Position numbers and translations under genes: made by a program. A stretch of 64,000 bases of DNA from positions 1,364,001-1,428,000 of the forward strand of contig NZ_JAMFTH010000001.1 in assembly GCF_024195295.1 (NCBI RefSeq). The letters are read 5' to 3'. This document shows positions 46,629 to 56,269 of the stretch, piece after piece. Below the pieces are notes generated by a model. It was not told the origin of the DNA, did no database searches, and saw nothing but the letters and a program-made list of their open reading frames with translations. The first letter of the stretch is position 1. Each line of letters opens with the position of its first letter. The stretch is from Gilvimarinus xylanilyticus (GTDB lineage Bacteria; Pseudomonadota; Gammaproteobacteria; Pseudomonadales; Cellvibrionaceae).

Positions 46629-46643
46629 ACGTAAAATAGGTTT

Positions 46644-47525
46644 ATGGACAGCCAACAACTGCTTACCTTTATCGCCGTGGCCGAGAGCGGGTCTTTCTCC
46701 GCCGCCTCGGCGCGTCTGCACTTGACTCAACCGGCGATCAGTAAACGCATCGCCGCGCTGGAGCAAAATGTGGGCGAGCAACTTTTCGACCGCGTGGGCA
46801 AGCAGATACAACTTAGCCAGGCGGGCAAGGTTTTGCTGCCCCACGCCCGCACTATTGCGCAAAATCTACAGGCCGCCGAGCGCGCCCTGGCAGATTTAAC
46901 CGGCACCGTGGGCGGCACCCTGAGCATCGCCACCAGCCACCATATAGGCCTGCACCGCTTACCCCCGGTACTGAGTGACTTTAGCCGCGAGCACCCGGAC
47001 GTGGTGTTGGATTTGCACTTTTTAGACTCTGAAAAAGCGATGCAGGCGGTGCTGCAGGGCGAGTTTGACTTAGGGGTAATCACCTTACCCGACACCCTGC
47101 CCCGCCAGATCGATAGCGCCCCCATATGGCATGACGATTTGTGCTTTGCCGTGGCTGAAAATCACCCCCTGGCCGGGCGCCGGGTGCAACTGGCCAGCCT
47201 CACTGAGTTCCAGGCCATTTTGCCCGATAGCAGCACTTACACCACGCAACGAGTGCAGCAACTGTTTGATCGCTCGCGGCTGCCCCTGAAGATTCATATG
47301 GTGACCAACCATCTGGACACCATCAAAATGATGGTGTCCATCGGACTCGGTTGGGGCGTCTTACCCCGGCAAATGCTCGACCCGGATTTGCGCGAGGTCT
47401 TTACTCAGGTAAAACCCATGCACCGCGAGCTGGGGGCCGTCACTCACCGCGACCGCAGCCTGAGTAACGCCGGGCGAATCTTTTTACAATTGTTAAAATC
47501 TCATTCACAGCATCAGCGGCGATGA
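46644..47525 (+). CDS. LysR-family regulator divergent from leuCDB
   Basis: A 293-residue LysR-type activator/repressor. The winged helix is at about 1-60 (LLTFIAVAESGSFSAASARLHLTQPAISKRIAALEQNVGEQLF), followed by an effector-binding periplasmic-protein-like domain. Divergent placement beside leuC suggests control of leucine synthesis, possibly in response to an isopropylmalate-type ligand. A LysR-type box lies between the two genes. Homologues at this place exist in related gammaproteobacteria, but the ligand here is not known. Confidence 0.88.
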   Translation: MDSQQLLTFIAVAESGSFSAASARLHLTQPAISKRIAALEQNVGEQLFDRVGKQIQLSQAGKVLLPHARTIAQNLQAAERALADLTGTVGGTLSIATSHHIGLHRLPPVLSDFSREHPDVVLDLHFLDSEKAMQAVLQGEFDLGVITLPDTLPRQIDSAPIWHDDLCFAVAENHPLAGRRVQLASLTEFQAILPDSSTYTTQRVQQLFDRSRLPLKIHMVTNHLDTIKMMVSIGLGWGVLPRQMLDPDLREVFTQVKPMHRELGAVTHRDRSLSNAGRIFLQLLKSHSQHQRR

Positions 47526-47582
47526 TATGATTAAATCCGCCTTTGATTCTGCCCCTCTCAGACTTTTGCCATAGGCTTTTAT

Positions 47583-48272
47583 ATGGATTTACGAATCGCA
47601 CTTGCCTTACTTTTGACCTTGCCCCTCACCAGTTTTGCCGATGACTATACCGTCAGTGGCAAGGCGGGATTGTGGCGGGTCGATTACAGCGGCGAGCTAA
47701 ATGGTGCAAACACCCACGACTTAGGCTTTGACGACGAAACCAGCCGGTTTATCGATGTGGCGGTGCAGCACGCCTACCCCAAATTCCCCTATGTGCGGCT
47801 CGCCTACACGCAAATTGACAGCACCCGCGCTGTGCGCTTAGACCCAGTCACCGTCAGCGATGCCAAGATAGATTTAAGCCATATCGACGCGACCGCCTAC
47901 TACCGGGTGCTGGACAGCTGGGGGCGAATCGATTTGGGACTTTCCCTGCGCTATATTAACGGCGGCCTGAACACCGATACCGCCACGCAAGAGCAACACA
48001 CCCACATCAATCAGCTCCTTCCTATGGCCTACGCCAGGCTTGAGTCTGATTTGCCGTTTGTGGGCTGGAGAGCCGGTGTCGAGCTTAGTGGGACCGACTT
48101 TCAAGACTATAAAATCGTTGATTACACTGTCTATGCACGCTATTTATTCGACGCCGTGCTGGATTTGGGCCTGGATGTCGGCTACCGGAATTTCGCGTTT
48201 GAGGCTGACAAAGGTGCGGGGAGCGACTTGGGCATGCGCGGCCCCTATGCGGGCCTGGCATTCGCCTTTTAA
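47583..48272 (+). CDS. TIGR04219-type outer-membrane beta-barrel protein
   Basis: A 229-residue exported protein with a signal peptide (about 1-19, ending in SFADDY). Strands alternate throughout (for example KFPYVRLAYTQIDS, GRIDLGLSLRYINGG, VDYTVYARYLFDAVLDLGLDVGYRNFAF), and it ends in the barrel signature AGLAFAF with a terminal Phe. This is the TIGR04219 pattern. Function unknown. Its end is 7 bp from the convergent kinase gene. Confidence 0.83.
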   Translation: MDLRIALALLLTLPLTSFADDYTVSGKAGLWRVDYSGELNGANTHDLGFDDETSRFIDVAVQHAYPKFPYVRLAYTQIDSTRAVRLDPVTVSDAKIDLSHIDATAYYRVLDSWGRIDLGLSLRYINGGLNTDTATQEQHTHINQLLPMAYARLESDLPFVGWRAGVELSGTDFQDYKIVDYTVYARYLFDAVLDLGLDVGYRNFAFEADKGAGSDLGMRGPYAGLAFAF

Positions 48273-48279
48273 TTGCGCA

Positions 48280-49581
48280 TCAAAGTTTTGTCTCGGCAGG
48301 TGCGGGCCAACGACATTCAAAGCGCGCACCGGTTAGACGCTTGGGCTCACAGGCTCGCACCTCGCCGTTGTGCCAACTGATAATCCGATTGACAATCGCG
48401 AGTCCCAAACCAAAACCCTTAGTATCTTTGCCCGGCAATTGTTTAAGACGAGTGAAACTGTCAAACACCCGCGCGCGGTCGGCCGGCGCAATGCCGGGTC
48501 CATCGTCTTCAACCGCCAGGCAGTAACCCGACTCGTTAGCGCTTAATTGCACCCACACCTGCCCTTCGGCATAGCGCACGGCGTTACCCAGCAAATTTTG
48601 CAGCACCCGCTCCATTAAGTGCCACTCACAAAACAGCGGATGCTCGGCCAGGGCATTAGCAAATGTAAAGGTTATCCGAGGGTGACGCTGGCGCAACCGC
48701 TCGCTCATCTCTCGAGCCATATCAATGAGGGCGCCTGCAGGCTCGGCCTGCAACACCAACTGCTGAGACTGGGCCTCAAAGCCCGCATAGCCCAATAGCT
48801 GATTGATCAACGCATCCATATCATTAACGTCGTCGCGCACATTCGACAGCTGCCGCGCCACGGTTTGCGCATCCTGACTATCCTGAGCAATTTCCAACGC
48901 AAACTTCATCCGTGCCAGCGGGGTTCGCAACTCGTGAGATACCGCGTAAGTCATCTCCTTGTAGCTGGCCAACAGCTCGTCGATGCGCGATTGCATGCGG
49001 TTAAACTCGAGAGATAATTGATAGACCGGTGAGCGCCCACTCAGACTAATGCGCTTACCCGCCGCTGCGGCGCGCCCAAACTGCTGGGCCTGTGCCTGCA
49101 GGGATCGCAAATCGCGAACCAGGGGCCAGACCCACAAATAAATCACCAGGGCTAAAAACAAATAAAACAGGGCCAAGTAAACCCCGTACCAGCGACTTTG
49201 CGCCGCTTTAGGCAGTTCTACACGTAGTAATAACGATGTGCCGGGAACCAGGGTATAAAGCTCGCGCTGGTTTTCGCCTTCCACCCACTGGGGCTTACCG
49301 GCAAACACCTGTTGTGCCATTTCACTGTCCGCCAGATCCTCGCGGTGATAAACCCGACCGTCCAACTTTAGTGTATTCAGCTGTCGCTCCACCCAGACTT
49401 TGCGCTGTTTTTGCGGTTGGGCCTGGGCCCCCTGCGACAACTGGGCGATAAAAGCCTGCTCCAGGTCGGTGAGCGGATCCTGGCCACCGGCGTTAGCATA
49501 GAGCTTGTCCAACCCCCAACCCGCCAACATAATGGAAAGCACCACTGCGGCGTAGAGCGTGATAAAAGTCCGTTTAAGCAC
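48280..49581 (-). CDS. RstB-like sensor histidine kinase
   Basis: A 433-residue membrane kinase: TM1 about 7-24, periplasmic region 25-130, TM2 about 132-153, HAMP about 154-208, then HisKA with H216 (AVSHELRTPLARMKF). The ATPase domain has NLLGNAVRYAEG, EDDGPGIAP, FDSFTRLKQ and GFGLGLAIVNRI. Complete and probably active. The response regulator ends 6 bp before it. The operon also holds mipA and a DUF3019 gene, so the sensed signal is likely envelope related. Confidence 0.88.
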   Translation of the reverse strand: MLKRTFITLYAAVVLSIMLAGWGLDKLYANAGGQDPLTDLEQAFIAQLSQGAQAQPQKQRKVWVERQLNTLKLDGRVYHREDLADSEMAQQVFAGKPQWVEGENQRELYTLVPGTSLLLRVELPKAAQSRWYGVYLALFYLFLALVIYLWVWPLVRDLRSLQAQAQQFGRAAAAGKRISLSGRSPVYQLSLEFNRMQSRIDELLASYKEMTYAVSHELRTPLARMKFALEIAQDSQDAQTVARQLSNVRDDVNDMDALINQLLGYAGFEAQSQQLVLQAEPAGALIDMAREMSERLRQRHPRITFTFANALAEHPLFCEWHLMERVLQNLLGNAVRYAEGQVWVQLSANESGYCLAVEDDGPGIAPADRARVFDSFTRLKQLPGKDTKGFGLGLAIVNRIISWHNGEVRACEPKRLTGARFECRWPAPAETKL

Positions 49582-49587
49582 CTGGGC

Positions 49588-50274
49588 TTACCAAGCGTCT
49601 TCTACCAGCATATAACCCCGCCCCCAAACGGTCTTGATACGGGTGGGAGCCTCACTGTTATCGCCCAGTTTTTTACGCAGATGCGATACCCGTACATCCA
49701 CGGTGCGGTCCAAGCCATCGTAGGGGCGATTGCAAATCGTGGTAAACAAGTACTCCCGACTCATCACTTTGCCGGGCTGACGCGCCAAGGTTAATAACAG
49801 ATCAAATTCGTGACTGGACAAGTGCACCGGCTGCTCGTGCAAACTCACTTCACGCGCGCGGGTGCGAATGTGCAAACCGCCCACGGAAACTTCGTCACTG
49901 TCTTCCGGGACGCGGTTGGCGCGCCGCAAAAGCGCTTGTATGCGCGCCAACAATACTCTTGGCTCGGCGGGTTTTACCACGTAATCGTCAGCGCCCACTT
50001 CCAGCCCCAGCACCTGATCGGCATCGGCGTCGCGGGCGGTTAGCATTAAAATGGGTCCCTCGTAGTGCGCGCGGACATCCTTGCAAATGCTAATGCCGTC
50101 TTTACCGGGCAAGTTCAAATCCAAAATCAGCAGATCCGGTTGCAACCCCTGCACTTGCCTTCCCACCTGTAAACCATGGGACTCAACAACAACGGTAAGT
50201 CCATGGGCTTGCAAATAATCCTGCACCAGCGTTGCGAGACGCTCATCGTCTTCGGCTAATAGCACCACACTCAT
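49588..50274 (-). CDS. RstA-like OmpR-family response regulator
   Basis: A 228-residue regulator. The receiver has AEDDE (7-11), phospho-acceptor D52 (LILDLNLPGKDG), MLTARD and KPAEP. The winged helix has LSSHEFDLLLTLARQPGKVMSREYLF and DRTVDVRVSHLRKKLGD. Its ATG overlaps the DUF3019 stop (TAATG), and the kinase follows after 6 bp. The predicted partner is that kinase. Confidence 0.88.
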   Translation of the reverse strand: MSVVLLAEDDERLATLVQDYLQAHGLTVVVESHGLQVGRQVQGLQPDLLILDLNLPGKDGISICKDVRAHYEGPILMLTARDADADQVLGLEVGADDYVVKPAEPRVLLARIQALLRRANRVPEDSDEVSVGGLHIRTRAREVSLHEQPVHLSSHEFDLLLTLARQPGKVMSREYLFTTICNRPYDGLDRTVDVRVSHLRKKLGDNSEAPTRIKTVWGRGYMLVEDAW

Positions 50275-50663
50275 TAAAAAAAGCTCCAGGGGTTACGTCG
50301 GCGACGACGGTAGCGCTGGGTTTGCGCCACCACTTCAAATTCTCCCGAGGCAAGAACCCGGGACGGGTTTTGCGCCGCATCGATCAGTTGAAAACGTATA
50401 TCATCGCGAGCCTCCAGGCTTGAGGCATGTCGACCCGAGCGCGAATTCTCCCAACAGCGCAGAGGCGCGGCCTCACCGGAAGCGTATAGGCACACGGTAA
50501 ACGGCTCTTCGGCCTGCCAGCTAATGGTAATCTGGTCGCGGCAGTTGTCTTCACCCGCCTTTAAAATACACAAGCTGGGACGCACCTGCAGCTCCACCAG
50601 CGCCCCCTTGGGCGCCCCACTCGCCGACAAACAGGCACTGCTCAGCCAAGCTCCCAACAACAT
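50274..50663 (-). CDS. DUF3019 small exported protein
   Basis: A 129-residue protein of the DUF3019 family by pattern: a short hydrophobic N-terminus (MLLGAWLSSACLSASGA), then VELQVRPSLCILKAGEDNCRDQITISWQAEEPFTVCLYASGEAAPLRCWENSRSG, with four Cys likely paired in the periplasm. The ATG at 50663 is chosen because longer frames would run into mipA. It starts 13 bp after mipA, and its stop overlaps the regulator ATG. Function unknown. The mipA-DUF3019-regulator-kinase grouping recurs in other gammaproteobacteria. Confidence 0.8.
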   Translation of the reverse strand: MLLGAWLSSACLSASGAPKGALVELQVRPSLCILKAGEDNCRDQITISWQAEEPFTVCLYASGEAAPLRCWENSRSGRHASSLEARDDIRFQLIDAAQNPSRVLASGEFEVVAQTQRYRRRRRNPWSFF

Positions 50664-50676
50664 CCGTGTGCAGCGG

Positions 50677-51756
50677 TTAGAAATGGTAAACCCCTCCCAC
50701 AAAAACCGTCGCCGACGTGCCTTTGTCCACCATGGGGCTCTCAGTAATCCCTCCTCCCAACCACTTATTATGCACCGTTGCCTGAAAGGTCCATTGCGGA
50801 GTAATAGGCCGAATCCAGTCGAGCCGGACAAAGGGCGTCACGCTGGCCTCGCCCCGATAATACAGCGATGAATTCTCGCCCACATCCGACTCATCCAAAC
50901 CATAGTAATAGTCGACAAACTGATCGGACTGCCACACGGCTCCGCCGGCAAAAGTAAACCTATTGCGCTCAAGCGCTAGACGATAATCCACCCCGGCCCG
51001 GACTTCCTGACCTTTGTGCACACCGGAAACATCCTGCAACAGCTGCACACTAAAGGCCGTGCGGCCCCGGTAGTAAGCGTACTCAAGCCCCCCTAACACC
51101 GCCATACGGCGTTTGCCGATATCATTTAAGGTTACCGCATCGCCCACAGGCGCTGGGGGCGAGTTCATGGTTTTATGAAAAAACTCGTTAGGGCCGTCTT
51201 TATCGGTGGTGTTGGGAGTAATAGTTTCATCCCGGGGAACGTTCATATCCAGGTTTTCAGCACCGTTACCGAGAGAGCCGGAGCTGACCAAACCGCCGAC
51301 ATTAAAGCCGCCCCCGGTGCCCTCAAGCACAAAATTGCCCAGACTCAGATCATTGAAATACATTTGCTCCAACCCCAAGGTTGCCACCGCATTGAGCATG
51401 TGAGCGGGAGTTTCGACCAGAGTAAAGCCGAGGGAGGTCGTATCGAGGAAAAAACGCTCGCCGTAGTAACTGATTTCGGGCAGAAGCACCAGCGGGATGT
51501 CGTCGCCATCATAGAGCGGATTGGTTCGCACCCCGAGACCCAGGCCCACGGAAAACTGCCAGCTACCCACTGCCATACAGTCATCGGGATTTTGCTCGCA
51601 GTAAGCCTCTTCGGCGCCAGCAGCCTGCAACGCCCAAAGAAGAGTAAGCAATAAGACGAGACATGGTCGAAAGCGTTTAAACAAAAGTATCACCCAGGTT
51701 GATAAAGGGCCCAACGACAATTTGATTGCAACTGTCGACAAGGAAAACAGGCCCAT
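50677..51756 (-). CDS. mipA: MipA/OmpV-family outer-membrane protein
   Basis: Predicted outer-membrane barrel of 359 residues. After a signal segment (ending LWALQAAGAEE near 50) come SVGLGLGVRTNPLYDGDDIPLVLLPEISYYGERFFLD, EYAYYRGRTAFSVQLLQD and a terminal strand TSATVFVGGVYHF, all typical of MipA/OmpV. MipA has been linked to the murein synthesis scaffold in E. coli. The Pro/Asn-rich insert near 190-215 looks like an outer loop. ATG at 51756 is used; GTG at 51693 would give a normal signal peptide length. First gene of the four-gene operon. Confidence 0.85.
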   Translation of the reverse strand: MGLFSLSTVAIKLSLGPLSTWVILLFKRFRPCLVLLLTLLWALQAAGAEEAYCEQNPDDCMAVGSWQFSVGLGLGVRTNPLYDGDDIPLVLLPEISYYGERFFLDTTSLGFTLVETPAHMLNAVATLGLEQMYFNDLSLGNFVLEGTGGGFNVGGLVSSGSLGNGAENLDMNVPRDETITPNTTDKDGPNEFFHKTMNSPPAPVGDAVTLNDIGKRRMAVLGGLEYAYYRGRTAFSVQLLQDVSGVHKGQEVRAGVDYRLALERNRFTFAGGAVWQSDQFVDYYYGLDESDVGENSSLYYRGEASVTPFVRLDWIRPITPQWTFQATVHNKWLGGGITESPMVDKGTSATVFVGGVYHF

Positions 51757-51769
51757 AACCTCTCACTAT

Positions 51770-51814
51770 AAAAAGTTGCGGGCGCCATGGCCACGCTTGG
51801 CGCCGCACTTTTTG
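51770..51814. terminator. Bidirectional terminator between the esterase gene and mipA
   Basis: GCGGGCGCCA and TGGCGCCGC form a stem with one mismatch (51778-51806). T runs flank it on both strands. It would end the esterase transcript, so mipA probably has its own promoter close by. Confidence 0.7.
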
Positions 51815-51831
51815 TAACAGTTTGTTACCGC

Positions 51832-52602
51832 TTACTGTCTCAGGTGCTTGGGGTCGGGCACGCGCAGACGCTTGGCCAGAGGATGCTGCTGTTTTTTAAG
51901 CTCGCTTAATACCAGCTGCGCCACTTCGCGGGCTCCCAAATGATTAAAGTGGGTATCGTCAGTAACACCTATGGGGTAGTTGGGGTGCAAGTCCGGGCCA
52001 ATGTGCATAAAGCGCAGCTTGGATAGCTCGTCGCCCATATCGGTGAAGTAGGCGCGGGTGACCGCTTCCATATCCACAAAAAACACCCCGGTCTGCTCAG
52101 CCACTTCGCGAACCAATTGGTCATAGCCGTTGTGGGTGGGCTCGATCTGCCCCTGATCATTAAAATAGCGACGGGTCACCGGGGTCATAAGAAGCGGCGA
52201 GGCGCCCGCCTTTTTGACATCGGCAATGAAGCGTTTCAGGTTGGCTTGGTAAGTCTCGGGGGGCGTGTAGCGATCTTTTTTGTGCTCGGACTGATCATTG
52301 TGGCCAAATTGAATAATCACATAATCGCCCGCCTGGAGTTCATCCACAATTCCCTGCCAGATGCCCTCTTCGATAAAAGTGCGGGTGCTGCGGCCATTGC
52401 GCGCGCGGTTATCCACTGCAATACCTTCGTCAAAAAAGTACGCAAAAGGCACCCCCCAGCCGGTTTCCGGGTAATCTTTGACATGCTTAATGGACATGGT
52501 GGAATCGCCGGCCATAAATACGTGGGTGGGACGCTCATCGGCGACGGCGGTAGCAGAGGCAACAACGGCCAGGGCGGCAAATAGCTTGCGAATCATAGGC
52601 AT
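51832..52602 (-). CDS. SGNH-family esterase, rhamnogalacturonan acetylesterase type (CE12-like)
   Basis: A 256-residue exported hydrolase. The signal peptide ends near 22 (TAVADERP). SGNH blocks are complete: block I AGDSTMS (catalytic S34), block II Gly in RARNGRST, block III GHND (100-103) and block V DDTHFNHLG with Asp and His. The fold matches RhgT/YesT-type rhamnogalacturonan acetylesterases of CE12, which deacetylate pectin side chains. It lies alone, with no pectin lyase or transporter beside it, so the substrate could be another acetylated glycan. Confidence 0.83.
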   Translation of the reverse strand: MPMIRKLFAALAVVASATAVADERPTHVFMAGDSTMSIKHVKDYPETGWGVPFAYFFDEGIAVDNRARNGRSTRTFIEEGIWQGIVDELQAGDYVIIQFGHNDQSEHKKDRYTPPETYQANLKRFIADVKKAGASPLLMTPVTRRYFNDQGQIEPTHNGYDQLVREVAEQTGVFFVDMEAVTRAYFTDMGDELSKLRFMHIGPDLHPNYPIGVTDDTHFNHLGAREVAQLVLSELKKQQHPLAKRLRVPDPKHLRQ

Positions 52603-52634
52603 ACCTTTTCTTATCGTTAAACGTTTTTAAAGGC

Positions 52635-53420
52635 TTAATCTTGCAGGGAAAACCGGTCCGCATCAAGGTGGGCGGGAAAGCGCTCGCGATAGGCCTGCAA
52701 TAGCTTGGCGTTTAGTACCGCTTTGAGAGTCCCACTCTCGCGGCCGAGCTCGGCGACAACTTCGCCGGTGGGCGCAATCACCTGGCTGCCACCGGCGTAG
52801 GCTTGATCATAGGCATCCACGCCCGCGCGATTCACCCCAATTACATAGCTTAAATTCTCGATGGCACGGGATTTTAACAAGCTTACCCAGTGATCATGAC
52901 GGGCCTCGGGCCAATTAGCCACGTAAATAATAACGTCGTAATCACCCTGATTGCGGCTAAAAACGGGAAAACGCAGGTCGTAGCACACCTGGAGCAGAAA
53001 GCGCCACTGTCGATAATTCTTCACCACACGCCGCGTCCCCTCGCGGTAGCGCTCGTGCTCGCCGGCCATACGAAACAGATGGCGCTTATCGTAGTAATCT
53101 AAAGCCGTATCGGGGTCGGAGACCGGCTCGGCCCACAGCATACGGTTGTAGTGCCCACCACCCTGTTCCATAACCACCGAACCGGTCACTGCCGCGCTGT
53201 GGTTTGCACTTTGGCGCTCTAACCATTGGCATGCTCGCCCGCCCATGACTTCGGCGTGCTGCCGGGCCCGGGGATGAAAGCCGGTGGTAAACACTTCGGG
53301 TAAAACCGCCAGATCAAACTCCCCCGCTTGCGCCAGCATCGCGTCCAGCTGGCGCAGATTCGCGTCTGGGTCGTCGCTCGTTATATCGCTCTGCAGCAGA
53401 GTAACGGTCAGATCATTCAT
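52635..53420 (-). CDS. Nitrilase-family amidase (YafV / omega-amidase type)
   Basis: A 261-residue carbon-nitrogen hydrolase with the triad Glu (VLPEVFTTGF), Lys (YYDKRHLF) and Cys (QVCYDLRFPVF). It is of the YafV group, which hydrolyses alpha-ketoglutaramate (omega-amidase, a metabolite-repair role). Other marks are NWPEARHDHWVSLLKSRAIENLSYVIGVNRAG. It follows the aroC gene by 15 bp on the same strand. Confidence 0.87.
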   Translation of the reverse strand: MNDLTVTLLQSDITSDDPDANLRQLDAMLAQAGEFDLAVLPEVFTTGFHPRARQHAEVMGGRACQWLERQSANHSAAVTGSVVMEQGGGHYNRMLWAEPVSDPDTALDYYDKRHLFRMAGEHERYREGTRRVVKNYRQWRFLLQVCYDLRFPVFSRNQGDYDVIIYVANWPEARHDHWVSLLKSRAIENLSYVIGVNRAGVDAYDQAYAGGSQVIAPTGEVVAELGRESGTLKAVLNAKLLQAYRERFPAHLDADRFSLQD

Positions 53421-53435
53421 AGCGGTTAAGGCAAA

Positions 53436-54536
53436 CTAGCTTTGGCCTTTGGGAATGCGCGGAATATTGTGTTCAACCCCGCCGTTTTGCCCACGCTGGC
53501 GCAGGGCGTGATCCATGATCACCAGCGCCAACATGGCCTCGGCGATGGGGGTTGCGCGAATGCCTACACAGGGGTCGTGGCGCCCTTTGGTCACCACTTC
53601 GACCGCCTCACCGTGCACATCCACACTGCGCCCCGGGGTGCGCAAGCTCGAGGTAGGTTTAAGCGCAATATGGGCGATAATATCCTGCCCGGTGGAAATA
53701 CCGCCCAACACGCCGCCGGCGTTATTGGAGGCAAAGCCATCGGCTAAAATTTCATCCCGGTGTTCGGTTCCCTTTTGCGCCACACTGTCAAAGCCCGCAC
53801 CAATCTCCACGCCCTTAACAGCGTTAATACTCATCAGGGCATGGGCGATATCCGCATCCAGCCGGTCAAACACCGGCTCGCCTAGGCCCGGGGCGACATT
53901 GGAGGCCACCACACTGATCTTGGCCCCCACCGAATTACCCTCTTTGTTCAGCGCCTGCATGTAATCTTCCATTTCCGAGACCTTGCTGGCATCGGGGCAG
54001 AAAAAGGGGTTATTGGCAATTTCATTCCAATCGACGGTATCGATGGCAATGGGACCCAGCTGGGACAAGTAACCGCGTATCTCCACGCCAAAAAACTCTT
54101 TTAGGTATTTTTTCGCAATCGCGCCAGCGGCGACCCGCATGGCCGTTTCGCGGGCCGACGAGCGACCGCCGCCGCGATAGTCCCGCACCCCGTACTTCTG
54201 CATATAGGTGTAGTCGGCGTGGGCGGGGCGAAACTGGTCTTTGATATTGGAGTAGTCCTTAGAGCGCTGATCGGTGTTTTCAATGATCAGACCAATGGGC
54301 GTACCCGTGGTCTTGCCCTCGAATACTCCCGAAAGGATCTTCACCTGGTCGGCCTCGCGGCGCTGGGTGGTATAGCGCGACTGGCCCGGTTTGCGGCGAT
54401 CCAGATCCAGCTGTATGTCTTCTTCACACAGCGCCAGTCCCGGCGGACAGCCGTCGACAATACAGCCCAGAGCCAGGCCGTGGCTCTCGCCGAAAGTGGT
54501 TACGGTAAATAGTTTGCCAAAACTGTTGCCGGACAT
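53436..54536 (-). CDS. aroC: Chorismate synthase AroC
   Basis: FMN-dependent last step of the shikimate pathway, producing chorismate for Trp, Phe, Tyr and folate. The 366-residue protein shows the three family signatures: [18 protein letters not shown] near the N-terminus, [18 protein letters not shown] and the C-terminal RGHDP-like [19 protein letters not shown]. It lies 64 bp after prmB, as in many gammaproteobacteria. Confidence 0.96.
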   Translation of the reverse strand: MSGNSFGKLFTVTTFGESHGLALGCIVDGCPPGLALCEEDIQLDLDRRKPGQSRYTTQRREADQVKILSGVFEGKTTGTPIGLIIENTDQRSKDYSNIKDQFRPAHADYTYMQKYGVRDYRGGGRSSARETAMRVAAGAIAKKYLKEFFGVEIRGYLSQLGPIAIDTVDWNEIANNPFFCPDASKVSEMEDYMQALNKEGNSVGAKISVVASNVAPGLGEPVFDRLDADIAHALMSINAVKGVEIGAGFDSVAQKGTEHRDEILADGFASNNAGGVLGGISTGQDIIAHIALKPTSSLRTPGRSVDVHGEAVEVVTKGRHDPCVGIRATPIAEAMLALVIMDHALRQRGQNGGVEHNIPRIPKGQS

Positions 54537-54600
54537 AGACCTGTCGCCTTATTTCACTGCATTAAAAGGTGGGCGATTATACGCCGTTTTTGCGCGGGGC

Positions 54601-55500
54601 TCACCCCACCAGTTGCTCGCGGGTCAGGATAAACACCCCGTGCCCCCCGCGCTCAAACTCGACCCAGGTAAAGGGCAGCTCAGGGTAGGCCTCGGCCAGG
54701 GCCGCCGCGCTATTACCTACCTCAACCACTAGCAGCCCGTGGTCATTGAGATAATCCGCCGCCTCGGCCAATAATCGGCGGGTAAAGGCCAAACCATCGC
54801 TGCCCGATCCCAGGCCTATTTCCGGCTCGGCCTGGTACTCGTCGGGCATGGCCGCCAGATCTTCGGCATCCACATAAGGCGGGTTGGAGACGATCAAATC
54901 AAAGCAGTGGCCCGCGAGCCCCGCGAACAAATCGGATTCGATTGCCTGCACCCGGTGGGCCAGATCGTGCCGGGCAATATTGCGCTCGGCCACCGCCAGG
55001 GCCTCGCCGCTGATATCGCTCAGAGTGACCTCGGCATCGGCGAAATAGGTGGCGCAGGCAATCCCGATACAGCCACTGCCGGTACACAAGTCCAAGATAT
55101 ACTCGGGCTCAACCTCAAGCCAGGGGCTAAACCCCGCTTCAATCAGCTCGGCGATGGGCGAGCGCGGCACCAGCACTCGCTCGTCCACATAAAAATCCAG
55201 ACCGCAAAACTTGGCATGATGGGTTATATAAGCGGCAGGCAACCGCTGCTCAATGCGCTGGGCAAAAAACGCCAATACCTGCTGCTTCTCAGCGACAGTC
55301 AGGCGAGCGTCCAATATCGCTGGATTATCAAACCCGGTCAGCGCAAGCGCGACACACACCAACTGCACAGCCTCGTCCCAGGCGTTATCCGTGCCATGGC
55401 CAAAATACAGGCCCGCGCGGTTAAACTCGCTGGCACCAAAACGAATAAAGTCGCGAACAGTGAACAACTGGTCTGTCACAGGGTTGGATTGATCGGTCAT
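54601..55500 (-). CDS. prmB: Ribosomal protein L3 glutamine methyltransferase PrmB
   Basis: Methylates glutamine 150 (E. coli numbering) of ribosomal protein uL3. It has the release-factor-methyltransferase-like domain [17 protein letters not shown], the SAM motif [16 protein letters not shown] and the NPPY motif in [21 protein letters not shown] at 55500 gives 299 residues and the normal N-terminus (MTDQSNP); the longer frame from 55572 is disfavoured. It is followed by aroC, the common prmB-aroC pair. Confidence 0.92.
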   Translation of the reverse strand: MTDQSNPVTDQLFTVRDFIRFGASEFNRAGLYFGHGTDNAWDEAVQLVCVALALTGFDNPAILDARLTVAEKQQVLAFFAQRIEQRLPAAYITHHAKFCGLDFYVDERVLVPRSPIAELIEAGFSPWLEVEPEYILDLCTGSGCIGIACATYFADAEVTLSDISGEALAVAERNIARHDLAHRVQAIESDLFAGLAGHCFDLIVSNPPYVDAEDLAAMPDEYQAEPEIGLGSGSDGLAFTRRLLAEAADYLNDHGLLVVEVGNSAAALAEAYPELPFTWVEFERGGHGVFILTREQLVG

Positions 55501-55729
55501 AGCGATGGTCACGTAATGAAATGAGGCTGCATTGTAGCGCAGAGGCCAAATGCTAGCGCAATGACCGGGCAAAACTTTAACGGCCCTTTACCTTAGGCGC
55601 CAGTTGGCGTAATGTTGCCGCCCTTTCATAAAAGGGTAATACTGCCCCTACTATGAGTTAAAGGCCACCGCGAGAGGTTAGAGACCACCGCGAGGATGCG
55701 CCACCGACGGGTTGAGACAGGATAACCAG

Positions 55730-56269
55730 ATGCAAGAACATTTCGCCAAAATTATCGAGGGCATTGGAGAAGACCTGGAGCGCCCCGGGCTAGTCGACAC
55801 TCCCAAGCGGGCGGCCAAGGCCTTCGAGTTTCTCACCAAAGGCTACCATCAATCGCTGGACGAGGTGGTCAACGGCGCCCTTTTTCCGTCCGACTCCAAT
55901 GAAATGATTATGGTTAAAGACATCGAGCTGTATTCGATGTGCGAGCACCATATGCTGCCGTTTATCGGCAAGGCCCATGTGGCTTATATCCCCACCGGTC
56001 ATGTACTGGGGCTGTCTAAAATCGCCCGCATCGTCGATATGTACGCGCGCCGCCTGCAGATTCAGGAGCAACTGACCGTACAAATTGCCGAATCAATCCA
56101 GCAGATTACCGGCGCCTCGGGCGTAGGAGTAATTATTGAAGCCAAGCATATGTGCATGATGATGCGCGGGGTGGAAAAACAAAACTCAGCCATGAAAACC
56201 TCGGCCATGCTGGGGTCTTTTCGCTCGAACCAAGCCACCCGCACCGAGTTTTTATCTCTACTGCGCTAA
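55730..56269 (+). CDS. folE: GTP cyclohydrolase I FolE
   Basis: Converts GTP to dihydroneopterin triphosphate, the first folate step. The 179-residue protein has the zinc site Cys and His in [30 protein letters not shown] and [28 protein letters not shown] at 55730, after an AGGA site, is chosen; a TTG at 55712 is possible. It overlaps the convergent DUF4892 gene end by 4 bp. FolC, FolD and FolE are all in this window, although not adjacent. Confidence 0.95.
   Translation: MQEHFAKIIEGIGEDLERPGLVDTPKRAAKAFEFLTKGYHQSLDEVVNGALFPSDSNEMIMVKDIELYSMCEHHMLPFIGKAHVAYIPTGHVLGLSKIARIVDMYARRLQIQEQLTVQIAESIQQITGASGVGVIIEAKHMCMMMRGVEKQNSAMKTSAMLGSFRSNQATRTEFLSLLR

Noticed and set aside
54907-55524. 205-codon plus-strand frame opposite prmB
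   Set aside because: It is antisense to a clearly conserved methyltransferase and has no motif of its own.
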